Shown here: in pieces, positions 39,448 to 48,779 of the stretch
Layout: each line of letters begins with the position of its first letter
How positions within the stretch are numbered: position 1 is the first letter of the stretch
Assembly: GCA_000985875.1 (NCBI GenBank)
Contig: CCRI01000024.1
Location: 1-63,853 of the forward strand
Length of the DNA: 63,853 bases
From: Neorhizobium galegae bv. officinalis
GTDB lineage: Bacteria; Pseudomonadota; Alphaproteobacteria; Rhizobiales; Rhizobiaceae
Reading direction: 5' to 3'
Position numbers and translations under genes: made by a program
Notes under the pieces: generated by a model
Told to the model about the DNA's origin: nothing
The model's input: only the letters and a program-made list of their open reading frames with translations
Databases searched by the model: none

Positions 39448-42400
39448 ATGCGTTTCAACAGCCTCGACATTCTGCGCTACGGCGCCCTGACGGATCGGAT
39501 GCTCACCTTCCGCCCGAACGCCAGATTGCATGTGATCTATGGACCGAACGAGGCCGGAAAATCCTCGGCGCTCTCGGCGATCTCGGATCTGCTGTTCGGC
39601 TTTTCCAAAGTCAGCGAGAGGAGTTTTTTACATCGGCCCAATACGCTTCGTGTGGGTGCCGAGCTCGAAGCAAGGAATGGGGGGCGACTTAGTTTTCGCC
39701 GAAAGAACGGTCAGAAGAATACCATTCTGAAAGATCAGGAGGATGAAGAGGCGCTGCCTGAGGATGCTTTGGCCCCGTTCTTGGGCACCTTGTCCCGAGG
39801 CGTATTCGAGCGTGCCTTCGGACTCGATTCCGCTTCGCTTCGAGAGGGTGGAAAAGAGATGCTGAAAAGCGGCGGCGAGATCGGCAGCCTGCTGTTCTCC
39901 GCAGCCTCAGGACTCACCGGGCTCTCGGACCTGCGCAAGTCGCTCGATGCGGAAGCCGACGGCATCTATGCGCCGCGCCGCTCCAAGGACCGCTTGTTCT
40001 ATCAGGTCATCGACAGCCATGACGAGGCGCGCAAGGCCGAACGCGACAACGAGCTGAAATCCGGCGACTGGAAGAAGCTGCTTGGCGAACAGGCCGAGAT
40101 CGAAGCCGATCTCGCGGCTGTGCAGGCCGAGCGGCAGGAAACGAAACGCGCCCTCGATCGTTTGCGGAAACTGCAGCGGCTGGAACCGGTGCTGCGGGAG
40201 ATCGACCGCGAGCGGCAAATGCTGACGCAATACGAGGCGCTGGCTCTGCTGCCGGCCGGCTTCGAGGAGCGGCTGGCCGCGGCTCTGGAGGCGGAGCACA
40301 AGAACGCGGAAGCGCTCAAGGCGGCGGAGGCCGAGGTATCGCGTCTGCGCGACGAGATCAGCGCCGTGCATGTGGACGAGGCACTGATCGCCGCGGCGCC
40401 CAGGATACTGGCCGCCCATGCGGAAAAGGGCGCCTATCTGAAGGCTCGGGAAGACATTGCTCGGGTACGCGGCGAGGTGGACGATTTTGACCAACGTATC
40501 GGGCAGGCGGCCCGCCGGCTTGGTTTTGGCAAATTCGAGGAGCTTCAGCGCGCCCAGCCGGCCGATGCCGATCTCGTGCGTCTTCGCAAGCTGGTCGAGG
40601 AGGGCAGCGAGCTCGACCGGAGCCTGAAGCAGCTTCGCCAGCAGATCGAAGACGCGCAGGATGCGCTGCGGCGGCTCGGAGACCACGGGCCGGATGGCCG
40701 CCTGATCGATCCGAAACCGTGGGCGGAACAGCTCGCCGCACTACGCCCCGATGTCAACGAAATCTCCGGCATCGAAACCCTGCAGGTGCGCGTCGCCCGT
40801 GCCGAAAGCGATCTTGCCGCCGCTGCCGCGCGCCTCGATCCGCCGGTCAAGGATATCGCCCGCCTTCTCTCGGTGCCGCTACCGGATATCGCGGTGCTCA
40901 CCCATCACCGCCGGCTGATCGAAGCGGCCAAGGCGGAGAGCGCCCAGGCGGCCCAGAAACTCGCCGGCATCCGCGACGAAGTCACGGCGATCACCGGCCA
41001 GCTTGCGGCACTGGAAGGGCAGGGGCGGATTGTCTCCCGCGCGGATATCGCAGCGGCCCGAGCCGGCCGCGATGAGAAGATCGAGGCATTGGGCGCAAAG
41101 CCGTCTGCCGACAAACTCGACGAACTGAAGATCGCCGTGGAGGATGCGGACCGGTTGGCTGATACGGCGCTCGCCGATGCCGAACGTGTCTCGCGCCATG
41201 CCCAACTCACCCTGCGGCAGCGGGAACTGCAACAGGCTCTCGGCGCTGCCGAGATCACTGCCAAGGAAAGCGACATTGCCGCCGCCGATGCGGTCACCGA
41301 ATTCGAAGACCTTTTCCACGCGGCACCTGTCGCACCGGCGACGCCGGAGCGGATGATCGAATGGCGCCGTGCCGTCGACGGGCTTTCCCTGCTGTCGGGG
41401 GCACTGAACGAGGCGCGCGACGAGTTGGAGGCGCTGCGTCTCAGGGAGGAAAAACTCAAGCCTGCCTTGCTGGCGCTGGCCGATGCCATCGGTCTCGCCG
41501 CGTCCGCACTGCCGCCGCTGGCACTCGCCCGTGGGCTGGAACGCCGGATCGGGGAACTGACCGAGCGCTGGACCGAAAGCCGTTCGCTGGAAGGCAAACG
41601 CCATTCCGCCGAGGAGGCGCTGGAAAAGCTGGAGGAACGCGAGACCGGTCTGCGCCGGGATATCGAACGCTGGCGCTCGACCTTCTCCAATGCCGCAGTC
41701 CTGGCGGGTCTTTCGGAAGACGCGACGGTGGACATGGCTCTTGCGGCGCTGGATGTCTGGCGCACCGTTCCCGATCTTCTCTCCGAACGCGAAAACCGGG
41801 ACCGCCGCGTCAAGGGCATGGCGCGGGACATGGAGGATTTCGAAGCGGAGGTGAGGGCGCTTGCCACCGCAGTGGCGCCGGATCTGGTCTCGCTGCCCGC
41901 CGATGTCGCGGCAGGCATGCTGAATGACCGCGCAACAGATGCAAGGACCGCCGCAAACCAGCGGGCGACGCTCACGACAGCGCTGGAGCGCGCCGAGCTC
42001 GCGGTGGCCCGGCACGCCGCCGACGCGGAAAGGCTTGTGGCGGACTTGCGCGGGTTTGCCACCGCCGCATCCAAGGATATCGAGGAGGCCGATGGCCTTC
42101 TCCGTGATCTTCGCGAACGCAATCGGGTGGAAACGAGCCTCGCGCAATGCCGCAGCCGCTTTGCCGAACAGGCGGACGGGGCGACCGAGGACGAGGCACG
42201 CGCCGCACTCGCCGGTTTCGACAGGATCGCCGCCGGCCTGGAAATCGAGCGGCTGGATGCCGAGGATGCCCGGCAGGTCGAACGGATGAAGGTACTCGGC
42301 ATTGCCCAGGCCGATAGCGAGCGCCGCCGCCGCGAGCTGGAAACCGGCATCGGTGCCGAACGCGCCGTCTTCCAGAAGCTCGCTGCCGAGACGGAGGCAA

Positions 42401-42900
42401 AGGAACTGGCACGGCGCTGGGTCGTGCTGAAGCTCGCCGCCGGCCTTCTGGCGAGCTCGATGGAAGCCTATCGCGAACGCCAGGCCGATCCGGTCATGCA
42501 GCGGGCAGGGAAGGTCTTCGCCGATTTGACCGGCGGCCGTTTCTCGCGCCTCGTCCAGGTTTACGACGAGCGTGACGAGCTGCAGCTCGCGGTCGAACGG
42601 CAAACCGGCGAGCAGGTGAGGCTTGACGGCTTGAGCGAAGGCACAGGCGATCAGCTCTATCTGGCGCTGCGGCTCGCCTTCCTGGAAGACTATTGCAGCC
42701 GCAACGAACCGGCGCCGCTGATCCTCGACGACATATTCCAGACCTTCGACGACGAGCGGACCGCGGCCGGCATCCGGACGCTCGCAGCAGCCGGCGAAAA
42801 ATTCCAGACAGTGCTCTTCACCCACCAGATGAGCCTGGTCGAGACGGCGCGGCGCGAGCTGGGGGACGAGCTGGACCTCGTCCAGTTGGAGCGGGCTTAA
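39448..42900 (+). CDS. SbcC/YhaN-type AAA ATPase with long coiled coil
   Basis: An 1150-residue SMC-like ATPase. N-terminal Walker A GPNEAGKSSALSAI (about residue 32). A very long coiled coil follows (about 190-960), rich in Glu/Ala/Arg. C-terminal signature and Walker B: LSEGTGDQLYLALRLAFLED, then LILDDIFQTFDDERT. Such proteins pair with a SbcD-like nuclease and process DNA ends. No clear zinc-hook CxxC is visible at the coil tip, as expected for YhaN rather than SbcC. Codon usage between about 39600 and 39890 is unlike the rest. Its last codons overlap the convergent gene by 4 nt. Confidence 0.9.
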   Translation: MRFNSLDILRYGALTDRMLTFRPNARLHVIYGPNEAGKSSALSAISDLLFGFSKVSERSFLHRPNTLRVGAELEARNGGRLSFRRKNGQKNTILKDQEDEEALPEDALAPFLGTLSRGVFERAFGLDSASLREGGKEMLKSGGEIGSLLFSAASGLTGLSDLRKSLDAEADGIYAPRRSKDRLFYQVIDSHDEARKAERDNELKSGDWKKLLGEQAEIEADLAAVQAERQETKRALDRLRKLQRLEPVLREIDRERQMLTQYEALALLPAGFEERLAAALEAEHKNAEALKAAEAEVSRLRDEISAVHVDEALIAAAPRILAAHAEKGAYLKAREDIARVRGEVDDFDQRIGQAARRLGFGKFEELQRAQPADADLVRLRKLVEEGSELDRSLKQLRQQIEDAQDALRRLGDHGPDGRLIDPKPWAEQLAALRPDVNEISGIETLQVRVARAESDLAAAAARLDPPVKDIARLLSVPLPDIAVLTHHRRLIEAAKAESAQAAQKLAGIRDEVTAITGQLAALEGQGRIVSRADIAAARAGRDEKIEALGAKPSADKLDELKIAVEDADRLADTALADAERVSRHAQLTLRQRELQQALGAAEITAKESDIAAADAVTEFEDLFHAAPVAPATPERMIEWRRAVDGLSLLSGALNEARDELEALRLREEKLKPALLALADAIGLAASALPPLALARGLERRIGELTERWTESRSLEGKRHSAEEALEKLEERETGLRRDIERWRSTFSNAAVLAGLSEDATVDMALAALDVWRTVPDLLSERENRDRRVKGMARDMEDFEAEVRALATAVAPDLVSLPADVAAGMLNDRATDARTAANQRATLTTALERAELAVARHAADAERLVADLRGFATAASKDIEEADGLLRDLRERNRVETSLAQCRSRFAEQADGATEDEARAALAGFDRIAAGLEIERLDAEDARQVERMKVLGIAQADSERRRRELETGIGAERAVFQKLAAETEAKELARRWVVLKLAAGLLASSMEAYRERQADPVMQRAGKVFADLTGGRFSRLVQVYDERDELQLAVERQTGEQVRLDGLSEGTGDQLYLALRLAFLEDYCSRNEPAPLILDDIFQTFDDERTAAGIRTLAAAGEKFQTVLFTHQMSLVETARRELGDELDLVQLERA

Positions 42901-43745
42901 GAGGCGGATTGCGGCTGACATAGGCTGCGCAGCGCCAGGCAACCGACCGGCATGCGATAGACCGGCGTCGTCCATCTGTCCGGCGGGGGCGATGGGTGTT
43001 CGCCGCAGCCGGCCGCCTGGCGACGCGGCAGGATCAGCAGATTGTAACGCCGCGCGTCGCTGATCTCCCGGCTGAACGTCATCCGGTAGTTTTCGACGAT
43101 CGAACTGAACTCGGTGCGTCCCGCCAGTTTCTCGACCAGATAGGTTCTCGTTTCCGGCGTCATCGGCAGGCCGAAACGCTCGGTGGCGCCGATCGCTCCG
43201 CTGAGTACCGCAAGCTCCGCGGTCAGGTCCGTCAGGCTGACCTTGATGCGGAAGCTGCTCATGATGTCGGGCTCCGTGCCGCGCGCCTGGATGAAGAGGG
43301 CGGCCGGTTCAGGCCCATTCCCGAACTCCTTGAAGAACAGGCATTCCCAACCTTCACCCGAACGGCTGAAGGTCGGTGCCGTGCCTCTGTCGTCCCGCAG
43401 CAGGTCGCAGCGCTCCGCGGCCGAAAGCGCCGCGGTCTTCTCGAACACCGCCATCCGCTCCAGGCCCGCCTTGAGAAGCCAGGGCGGGTAGTGTCTCTCC
43501 GGCGGCCGCGATTTGTGTCTGCCGACCCGCAATTGCGGCGCCGCCAGCGCGGGAAGAAGGTATTGCTCCAGCGCGAGTTGCCGGACCAGTCGTTTGTAGT
43601 TCCGGCCGTCGTTGACTGCGAGCACGGTCGCCGCGAGGGCGGCCAGCACGACCGCAAGGAGAAAGCCGAAAACCAACCCGGCCGAACGCTGCCTGCGGCG
43701 GCGATCGGCTGGTGTCTGTCTGTCTGCCTTACCCTCCTCCGGCAT
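42897..43745 (-). CDS. Membrane-anchored protein of unknown function (DUF6030-like)
   Basis: A 282-residue protein with a basic N terminus (DRRRRQRS), one TM helix (about 25-45: GLVFGFLLAVVLAALAATVLAV) and a periplasmic domain containing KAGLERMAVFEKTAALSAAERCDLLRDD, EGWECLFFKEFG and SSFRIKVSLTDLTAELAVLSG. It resembles rhizobial proteins labelled DUF6030, from memory. The start at 43745 (MPEEGKADRQ) is chosen over 43799. Overlaps the 3' end of the SbcC-like gene by 4 nt on the opposite strand. Function unknown. Confidence 0.78.
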   Translation of the reverse strand: MPEEGKADRQTPADRRRRQRSAGLVFGFLLAVVLAALAATVLAVNDGRNYKRLVRQLALEQYLLPALAAPQLRVGRHKSRPPERHYPPWLLKAGLERMAVFEKTAALSAAERCDLLRDDRGTAPTFSRSGEGWECLFFKEFGNGPEPAALFIQARGTEPDIMSSFRIKVSLTDLTAELAVLSGAIGATERFGLPMTPETRTYLVEKLAGRTEFSSIVENYRMTFSREISDARRYNLLILPRRQAAGCGEHPSPPPDRWTTPVYRMPVGCLALRSLCQPQSAS

Positions 43746-43872
43746 GGCTCCGCTTTCGATCGAGGATGCCCGGCGCCTGTCCCGCCGCCGACATAACACG
43801 CTTCTTCGGCCCGACGATCAAGCCGCCGCTGTTCTGGTAGCATCGGCGTCGGCTCGCCCATATCCCTGTCGT

Positions 43873-44658
43873 TCAAAGGAACGAGAAGCGTCCGCCGTCG
43901 ATCTTGAGGACGGTCAGTCTGCCGGAGAAATAGGCGCCCGTATCGATGCCGATCCGGCCGGGTCCGAAATCCGGTTCCGGCTGCGGCGTATGGCCGTGGA
44001 TGACGAGAAGCGGCAGCTGCGGCCCGGTGGCAAGAAACGCCTCGCGGATCCAGAGCATGTCCTCATCGGTCTGCTGTTTGAGCGGGATCCCCGGCCTCAG
44101 GCCCGCATGGACGAAGACGAGCTTGCCGATCGTCAGGCTGGCCGGGAGATTGGCGAGGAATTTCCTGTGCGGCACCGGCACGGCTTCCATCAGCAGATCG
44201 CCGAACTTGGAGCCGCGCTTCCTGCCGCGCGCGCCGAACTGGTATGGGTCCATGCCGTAGGACAGCAGCGTCTGTTCGCCGCCCATTCCCAGCCATTCGG
44301 AATAACGTTCCGGATCGTCCACGAACCTCATGAAGATATCGTCATGATTGCCGCAGAGCGCTATCCGCCTCAATCCGTACTCGCTCGGCCGTATCAGATG
44401 TTCCAGGACATGGCTCGAAGCCGGCCCCCGATCGACATAGTCTCCGAGCAGGATGACCATGCCGGGACGTCGGTTCTCTTCCATATCGTGAGCGATGCGC
44501 GCCTCCGCATCCCGAAGCAGGTCGAGGCAGCCATGCACATCGCCGATCGCATAGATTGGATAGGGGGGCGGGGTCTGACCGAGATCGATCCGGCGGCGGC
44601 GAGGCCGGATCGGTCTGGCCGGCCGGCGTCCCCAAAACCAGTCCGTCAACTTTCGCAT
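43873..44658 (-). CDS. Serine/threonine-type metallophosphatase (PP2A/bis-nucleosidyl tetraphosphatase family)
   Basis: About 261 residues with the calcineurin-like order of metal motifs: YAIGDVHGCLDLL, ILLGDYVDRGPASS, LCGNHDDIFM, and later VFVHAGLRP and VIHGHTPQ. The residues for a dinuclear metal site are complete. Bacterial relatives dephosphorylate proteins or diadenosine polyphosphates. In-frame ATGs at 44670 and 44718 are alternatives. It lies divergent from the Wza-like gene of the large polymer operon, but no direct link is seen. Confidence 0.88.
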   Translation of the reverse strand: MRKLTDWFWGRRPARPIRPRRRRIDLGQTPPPYPIYAIGDVHGCLDLLRDAEARIAHDMEENRRPGMVILLGDYVDRGPASSHVLEHLIRPSEYGLRRIALCGNHDDIFMRFVDDPERYSEWLGMGGEQTLLSYGMDPYQFGARGRKRGSKFGDLLMEAVPVPHRKFLANLPASLTIGKLVFVHAGLRPGIPLKQQTDEDMLWIREAFLATGPQLPLLVIHGHTPQPEPDFGPGRIGIDTGAYFSGRLTVLKIDGGRFSFL

Positions 44659-44992
44659 GCTTACCGCCATCCGCCTGATATGTACGATCCCGCCGCCAAT
44701 GAGAAGTGGATGCCCCAAGGAGTGTTAACAACGTCCGAAGCGCCGGACTTTTGGAAACCGGTATCGTAATCGCCGCCGCCATCTGTGGGACAATTCCACA
44801 GGCGGACAAGGCCGTTCGACAGCGTCGGCGGCGAAGGGTCTGTATTCTGTGGATAGCAAATGATTAACCAAGCATGTTGTTGATTTGCCACAGCATGCGG
44901 ATTTTCGATTCGCCCCCAGTTTACCCCTTAGAATCACCGGGTTCCCTCATTGGCTAAACCGATACCATACTTTGGGTTGTATGGCGGGGCGT
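44659..44992 (+). promoter_or_regulatory. Divergent promoter region upstream of the fucose-polymer operon
   Basis: 334 bp with no gene. The right part (about 44840-44990) is AT richer than the coding sequence around it and should contain the operon promoter; GCATG copies at 44873 and GCATGC at 44894 flank a short T-rich stretch. No -35/-10 pair is convincing. Regulator unknown. Confidence 0.4.
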
Positions 44993-46177
44993 ATGTTTAG
45001 GTCCTTGGGTGCTGTTTTAACGCTTGCTACTATTGTGTTTTTGTCCGGCTGTATGGGACTTCCGAGGTCCGGCCCGGACCCGCACGCCGTTGAAGCCAAT
45101 GCAACCGTGAAGGCTTTTTCCGCCGTCGGCAACAAGGCCGGGATCGACTACGCGCTAATCGACATCAACAAGGCAGTCCTGGCCCATCTGCCGAAATCGG
45201 CAGGGCCCGGCTTGAGCGCCGGTTTCGGCTCCGGCAGCAGCGGTCCGCCACCGCTCACCCTCGGTGTTGGCGATGTCGTTCAGGTCTCCGTCTTCGAAGC
45301 GCAGAGCGGCGGCCTGTTCATTCCCGCCGATGCCGGCGCCCGCCCCGGCAATTACATCACCCTTCCGAACCAGACGATCGGTCGTGACGGCACATTGAGC
45401 GTCCCATACGCGAACAAGGTGAAGGCCGCCGGCCGTCCGGTCGATGCCGTGCAGCTCGATATTGCCGAGCGGCTGGCCAACCGTGCCATCGAGCCCCAGG
45501 TCGTCATCTCGACGGTGACGAGCCGTTCGATGGGGGCGTCGGTGCTTGGCGACGTCAAGCAGGCGAAGAAGATCGAACTCAGCCCCGCCGGCGACCGCAT
45601 CATCGACGTGATCTCCGAAGCCGGCGGTTTGAGTGTCCCCAAGGAAGAGGCGACCGTCACCCTGCAGCGCCGCGGCCGCAGCGTCACCGTTGCCTATCGG
45701 ACGCTGAGCGAGCATCCGCGGGAGAATATCTATGTACAGCCGGGCGATACGATCTTCGTCGATCGCAACCGCCGGACCTTCTTGGCCTTCGGCCTGACCG
45801 GTGAAAGCGGACGTTTTGATTTCGACGATGCCAATCTGTCGCTCGGGGAGGCCTTGGCGAAGGCCGGCGGACTGCTCGATGACAAGGCCGAGCCGCAATC
45901 GGTCCTGCTCTACCGCCTCGTGGAGCGTGATTTCCTGCGCAATATCGGCCTCGACGTCAGCCGGTTCAGAGCCAGAGATGTGCCGGTGATCTTCCGCGCC
46001 AATCTGCGCGATCCGGCCGCGTTCTTCGCCGTCCAGCAATTTCCCATGCAGGACAAGGACGTGATCTATGTATCGACGGCCGATGCGGTCGAGCTTGCAA
46101 AATTCCTTACCGTCCTCAATTCGGTCACCGCCTCCACCCGGGATATCGCGAGTAGTCATGATGCGTGGCGCGACTGA
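44993..46177 (+). CDS. Polysaccharide export outer-membrane lipoprotein (Wza-like)
   Basis: About 394 residues with a lipoprotein signal (LTLATIVFLSGC, lipobox Cys near residue 18). It carries a Poly_export domain (LTLGVGDVVQVSVFEAQSGG, TIGRDGTLSVPYANKVKAAG) and SLBB domains (GDVKQAKKIELSPAGDRIID, then LAFGLTGESGRFDFDDANLS). The length and domain set match true Wza, unlike the short homolog at 5628-6212. An ATG at 44981 is an alternative start. First gene of a long plus-strand operon; the Wzc partner follows after 66 nt. Confidence 0.92.
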   Translation: MFRSLGAVLTLATIVFLSGCMGLPRSGPDPHAVEANATVKAFSAVGNKAGIDYALIDINKAVLAHLPKSAGPGLSAGFGSGSSGPPPLTLGVGDVVQVSVFEAQSGGLFIPADAGARPGNYITLPNQTIGRDGTLSVPYANKVKAAGRPVDAVQLDIAERLANRAIEPQVVISTVTSRSMGASVLGDVKQAKKIELSPAGDRIIDVISEAGGLSVPKEEATVTLQRRGRSVTVAYRTLSEHPRENIYVQPGDTIFVDRNRRTFLAFGLTGESGRFDFDDANLSLGEALAKAGGLLDDKAEPQSVLLYRLVERDFLRNIGLDVSRFRARDVPVIFRANLRDPAAFFAVQQFPMQDKDVIYVSTADAVELAKFLTVLNSVTASTRDIASSHDAWRD

Positions 46178-46243
46178 CATTCCGGCCGCCTGCGGCCGCT
46201 CCGGATCGGTCTGGCCCTGCGTGCACACCGGTCGGGTGATGTC

Positions 46244-48592
46244 ATGAACCAGCGGGCCGTTTTTCTCACCCGCCACCGGCAGGAGCCTCGCGACGAGGAC
46301 GCTCCGGAACTGGACATGGATGGCCTGATCGCCATCGTTCGGCGGCAGTGGCGGGTGGTCGGCCTCTGCGTCGCGGTGTTTCTGGCGCTCGGTATCGGGT
46401 TCCTCCTCACTGCCGTGCCTCGATATACCGCCAGGACCAGCGTGCTGATCGACCGCGGCAACCGGCAGGTCGTCGAGCAATTGTCGACGATCGGCGGGGT
46501 CATGGACGACGAGGCTTCGGTCCTCAGCCAGGTCGAGCTGCTGCGCTCTGAGACGATAGGCCTGTCGGCGGTCGACAGGCTGAAACTGCAGGATGATCCG
46601 GAATTCATGGGCGGACGCCGAAATCCGCTGCTCGCCGCCGCATCCGAAATACGGTCGATGCTCGATGTTGGGCGATGGCTGCGAGGCGATGGCCCGGTAC
46701 GCCTCGATGAGAGCGAGGCGCAACGCCGCCAGGCGCTGGCGAGGCTTCTCGACAATATGAAAGTTTCGCGCGTCGGGCGTTCCCATGTCCTGGACATCGC
46801 GTTCACGGCGACATCGCCCGAGATTGCCGCAGCCGTCGCCGGCGCGGTCGCGGATGCCTATCTGACCGACAAGCTCGACGCCAAATATGATGCCACAAGG
46901 CGGGCCGGCAACTGGCTGCTGGAGCGCATCGAGGAACTGCGGCAGCGCTCGCTGGAGTCCGATTTGGCAGTCCAGAGATTTCGCGCCGCCAACGGCCTCG
47001 TTGTTGCCAACGACAAGCTCGTCTCCGACCAGCAGCTTACCGAAATGAACAGCGCCCTCATCGTGGCGCGTGCCGATACGGCCAGAGCGCGGGCACGCTC
47101 CGAGCGGATCGAAGCGATCATCGCGAGCGGCGAGAGGGACGCGATCGTCACCGACGCGCTGGACAGTTCGGTCATCAGCTCGCTGCGCGAAAAATACCTG
47201 GAGTCGTCGAAGCGGGAGGCAGAGATATCGAGGCGGCTGGGGCCGGACCACGTCCAGGCGGCCCGCCTTCGCCAGGAGCTGGCGGAATATGACCGGTTGA
47301 TGTTCGACGAGATCAGGCGGATCGCCAGGAGCTACCAGAGCGAACTGGAAGTCGCCCGATCGCGCGAGCGCCAGATTACCCAAGGGGTACGCAACGCCAC
47401 CGACGTCAGCGTCATCGCAGGGGAGACGCAGGTGCAGTTGCGGGAGCTCGAACGGGCGGCCGAAACCTACCGGAACCTCTACCAGACTTTTCTGCAGCGA
47501 TATCAGGAGGCCGTGCAGCAGCAGTCCTTTCCCGTCACGGAAGCGCGTATCATTTCCCGAGCCGTGCCGCCGACGGGCGCCAGCGAACCGCGGCTGTCGC
47601 TGGTGCTTGCGCTTTGCCTCGCACTCGGCTGCGGCGTCGGCGCAGCGGTCGGGGCATTCCGCGAGTTCCGGGACCGGTTCTTCCGCACGGGCGAACAGGT
47701 GAGGGATGTTCTCGGCCTCGAATATCTCGGGTCGGTCCCGCTGGTGGAACCGCAGCCGGGCGGAAGCCCCCCGGTGGAGCCCGTGAAGGGGGAGGTCTGC
47801 AGGAAGAACGGGCTATCGGCCTTTGCGACCGCGCATCCGTCTTCCGCCTTTGCCGAAACGTTGCGCAGCGCCCGGATCGCAGCGGACGTCCATATCGACA
47901 GGCCGCACAAGGTCATCGGCATCGTTTCGATGCTGCCTGGCGAGGGTAAATCGACGATCGCCATGAATTTCGCCCAGGCCCTGGCCGGAAGCGCGAGGAC
48001 GTTGCTGATCGATGCGGATCTGCGCAATCCGGGTGCCACCAGGGCGCTGGGCCAGCATGCGCAAGAGGGGCTCATCGAAGTGCTGCTGGAAGGCCACACG
48101 CCGGCTTCCACGATGTTGATCGACCGGGAAACCGGCTTGAGGTTCCTCCCAGCGGTCGTCAAACGGCGGATACCTCATTCATCAGAATTGCTGGCATCGG
48201 CCGCCATGGCCAGGCTGCTGGCGCAGATGGCCGGCGACTTCGATTATATCGTTCTCGACCTGCCGCCGCTTGGGCCCGTCGTCGATGCGAGGGCCATCGC
48301 CCCGCGTCTCGACGGCTTCATCATGGTCGTCGAATGGGGCGAGACATCCCGAAAAGCCGTCAAGGAAACGTTGGATGCCGAGCCTCAGATCGCCGGCCGT
48401 TGCCTCGGCGTGATCCTCAACAAGGTCGATGCCGCCAGGATGAAGCTTTATGAGGGATATGGTTCCTCGGACTATTATGCATCGCGTTACACGCACTATT
48501 ACCATGAAGCGCATTCTGATCCGATGCCGGTTTCCACCGGCGCCGCAAGCTGGATGAAAACGGCAAGGGAGAAGCCTGACGACAGCCGATGA
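46244..48592 (+). CDS. Wzc-type tyrosine autokinase / polysaccharide co-polymerase
   Basis: A 782-residue inner-membrane protein with a Wzz domain, first TM (about 42-62) and second TM near 445-465. A BY-kinase domain has a complete Walker A (MLPGEGKST, Lys569), A' (LLIDADLRNPG) and Walker B (YIVLDLPPLGP). The C-terminal Tyr cluster at residues 736-753 has seven Tyr within 18 residues, and would be autophosphorylated in trans to control polymer length and export. This contrasts with the degenerate copy at 6400-8631. It is followed by a 187-nt gap before gmd. Confidence 0.95.
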   Translation: MNQRAVFLTRHRQEPRDEDAPELDMDGLIAIVRRQWRVVGLCVAVFLALGIGFLLTAVPRYTARTSVLIDRGNRQVVEQLSTIGGVMDDEASVLSQVELLRSETIGLSAVDRLKLQDDPEFMGGRRNPLLAAASEIRSMLDVGRWLRGDGPVRLDESEAQRRQALARLLDNMKVSRVGRSHVLDIAFTATSPEIAAAVAGAVADAYLTDKLDAKYDATRRAGNWLLERIEELRQRSLESDLAVQRFRAANGLVVANDKLVSDQQLTEMNSALIVARADTARARARSERIEAIIASGERDAIVTDALDSSVISSLREKYLESSKREAEISRRLGPDHVQAARLRQELAEYDRLMFDEIRRIARSYQSELEVARSRERQITQGVRNATDVSVIAGETQVQLRELERAAETYRNLYQTFLQRYQEAVQQQSFPVTEARIISRAVPPTGASEPRLSLVLALCLALGCGVGAAVGAFREFRDRFFRTGEQVRDVLGLEYLGSVPLVEPQPGGSPPVEPVKGEVCRKNGLSAFATAHPSSAFAETLRSARIAADVHIDRPHKVIGIVSMLPGEGKSTIAMNFAQALAGSARTLLIDADLRNPGATRALGQHAQEGLIEVLLEGHTPASTMLIDRETGLRFLPAVVKRRIPHSSELLASAAMARLLAQMAGDFDYIVLDLPPLGPVVDARAIAPRLDGFIMVVEWGETSRKAVKETLDAEPQIAGRCLGVILNKVDAARMKLYEGYGSSDYYASRYTHYYHEAHSDPMPVSTGAASWMKTAREKPDDSR

Positions 48593-48779
48593 TCTTTTCT
48601 GAAGCGTTTCACTGCAATGTTTGGCATAAGCCCGGGATGCTACGAATCACTGTATGTCTCGGATTCGCCGCATTCCGGGGGACATCACATTGGTGTTCCC
48701 AGTGCTTGCGACTGGCACATTGCGCGCATCGACGTGCACGTTTCACTTAAAGACTGACGGGTTCCGTTAGGGGGATATG

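Noticed and set aside
48713..48725. TGGCAC followed by TTGCG upstream of gmd, as a sigma-54 promoter
   Set aside because: The spacing between GG and GC elements is far too short for sigma-54 (needs 10 bp between them).
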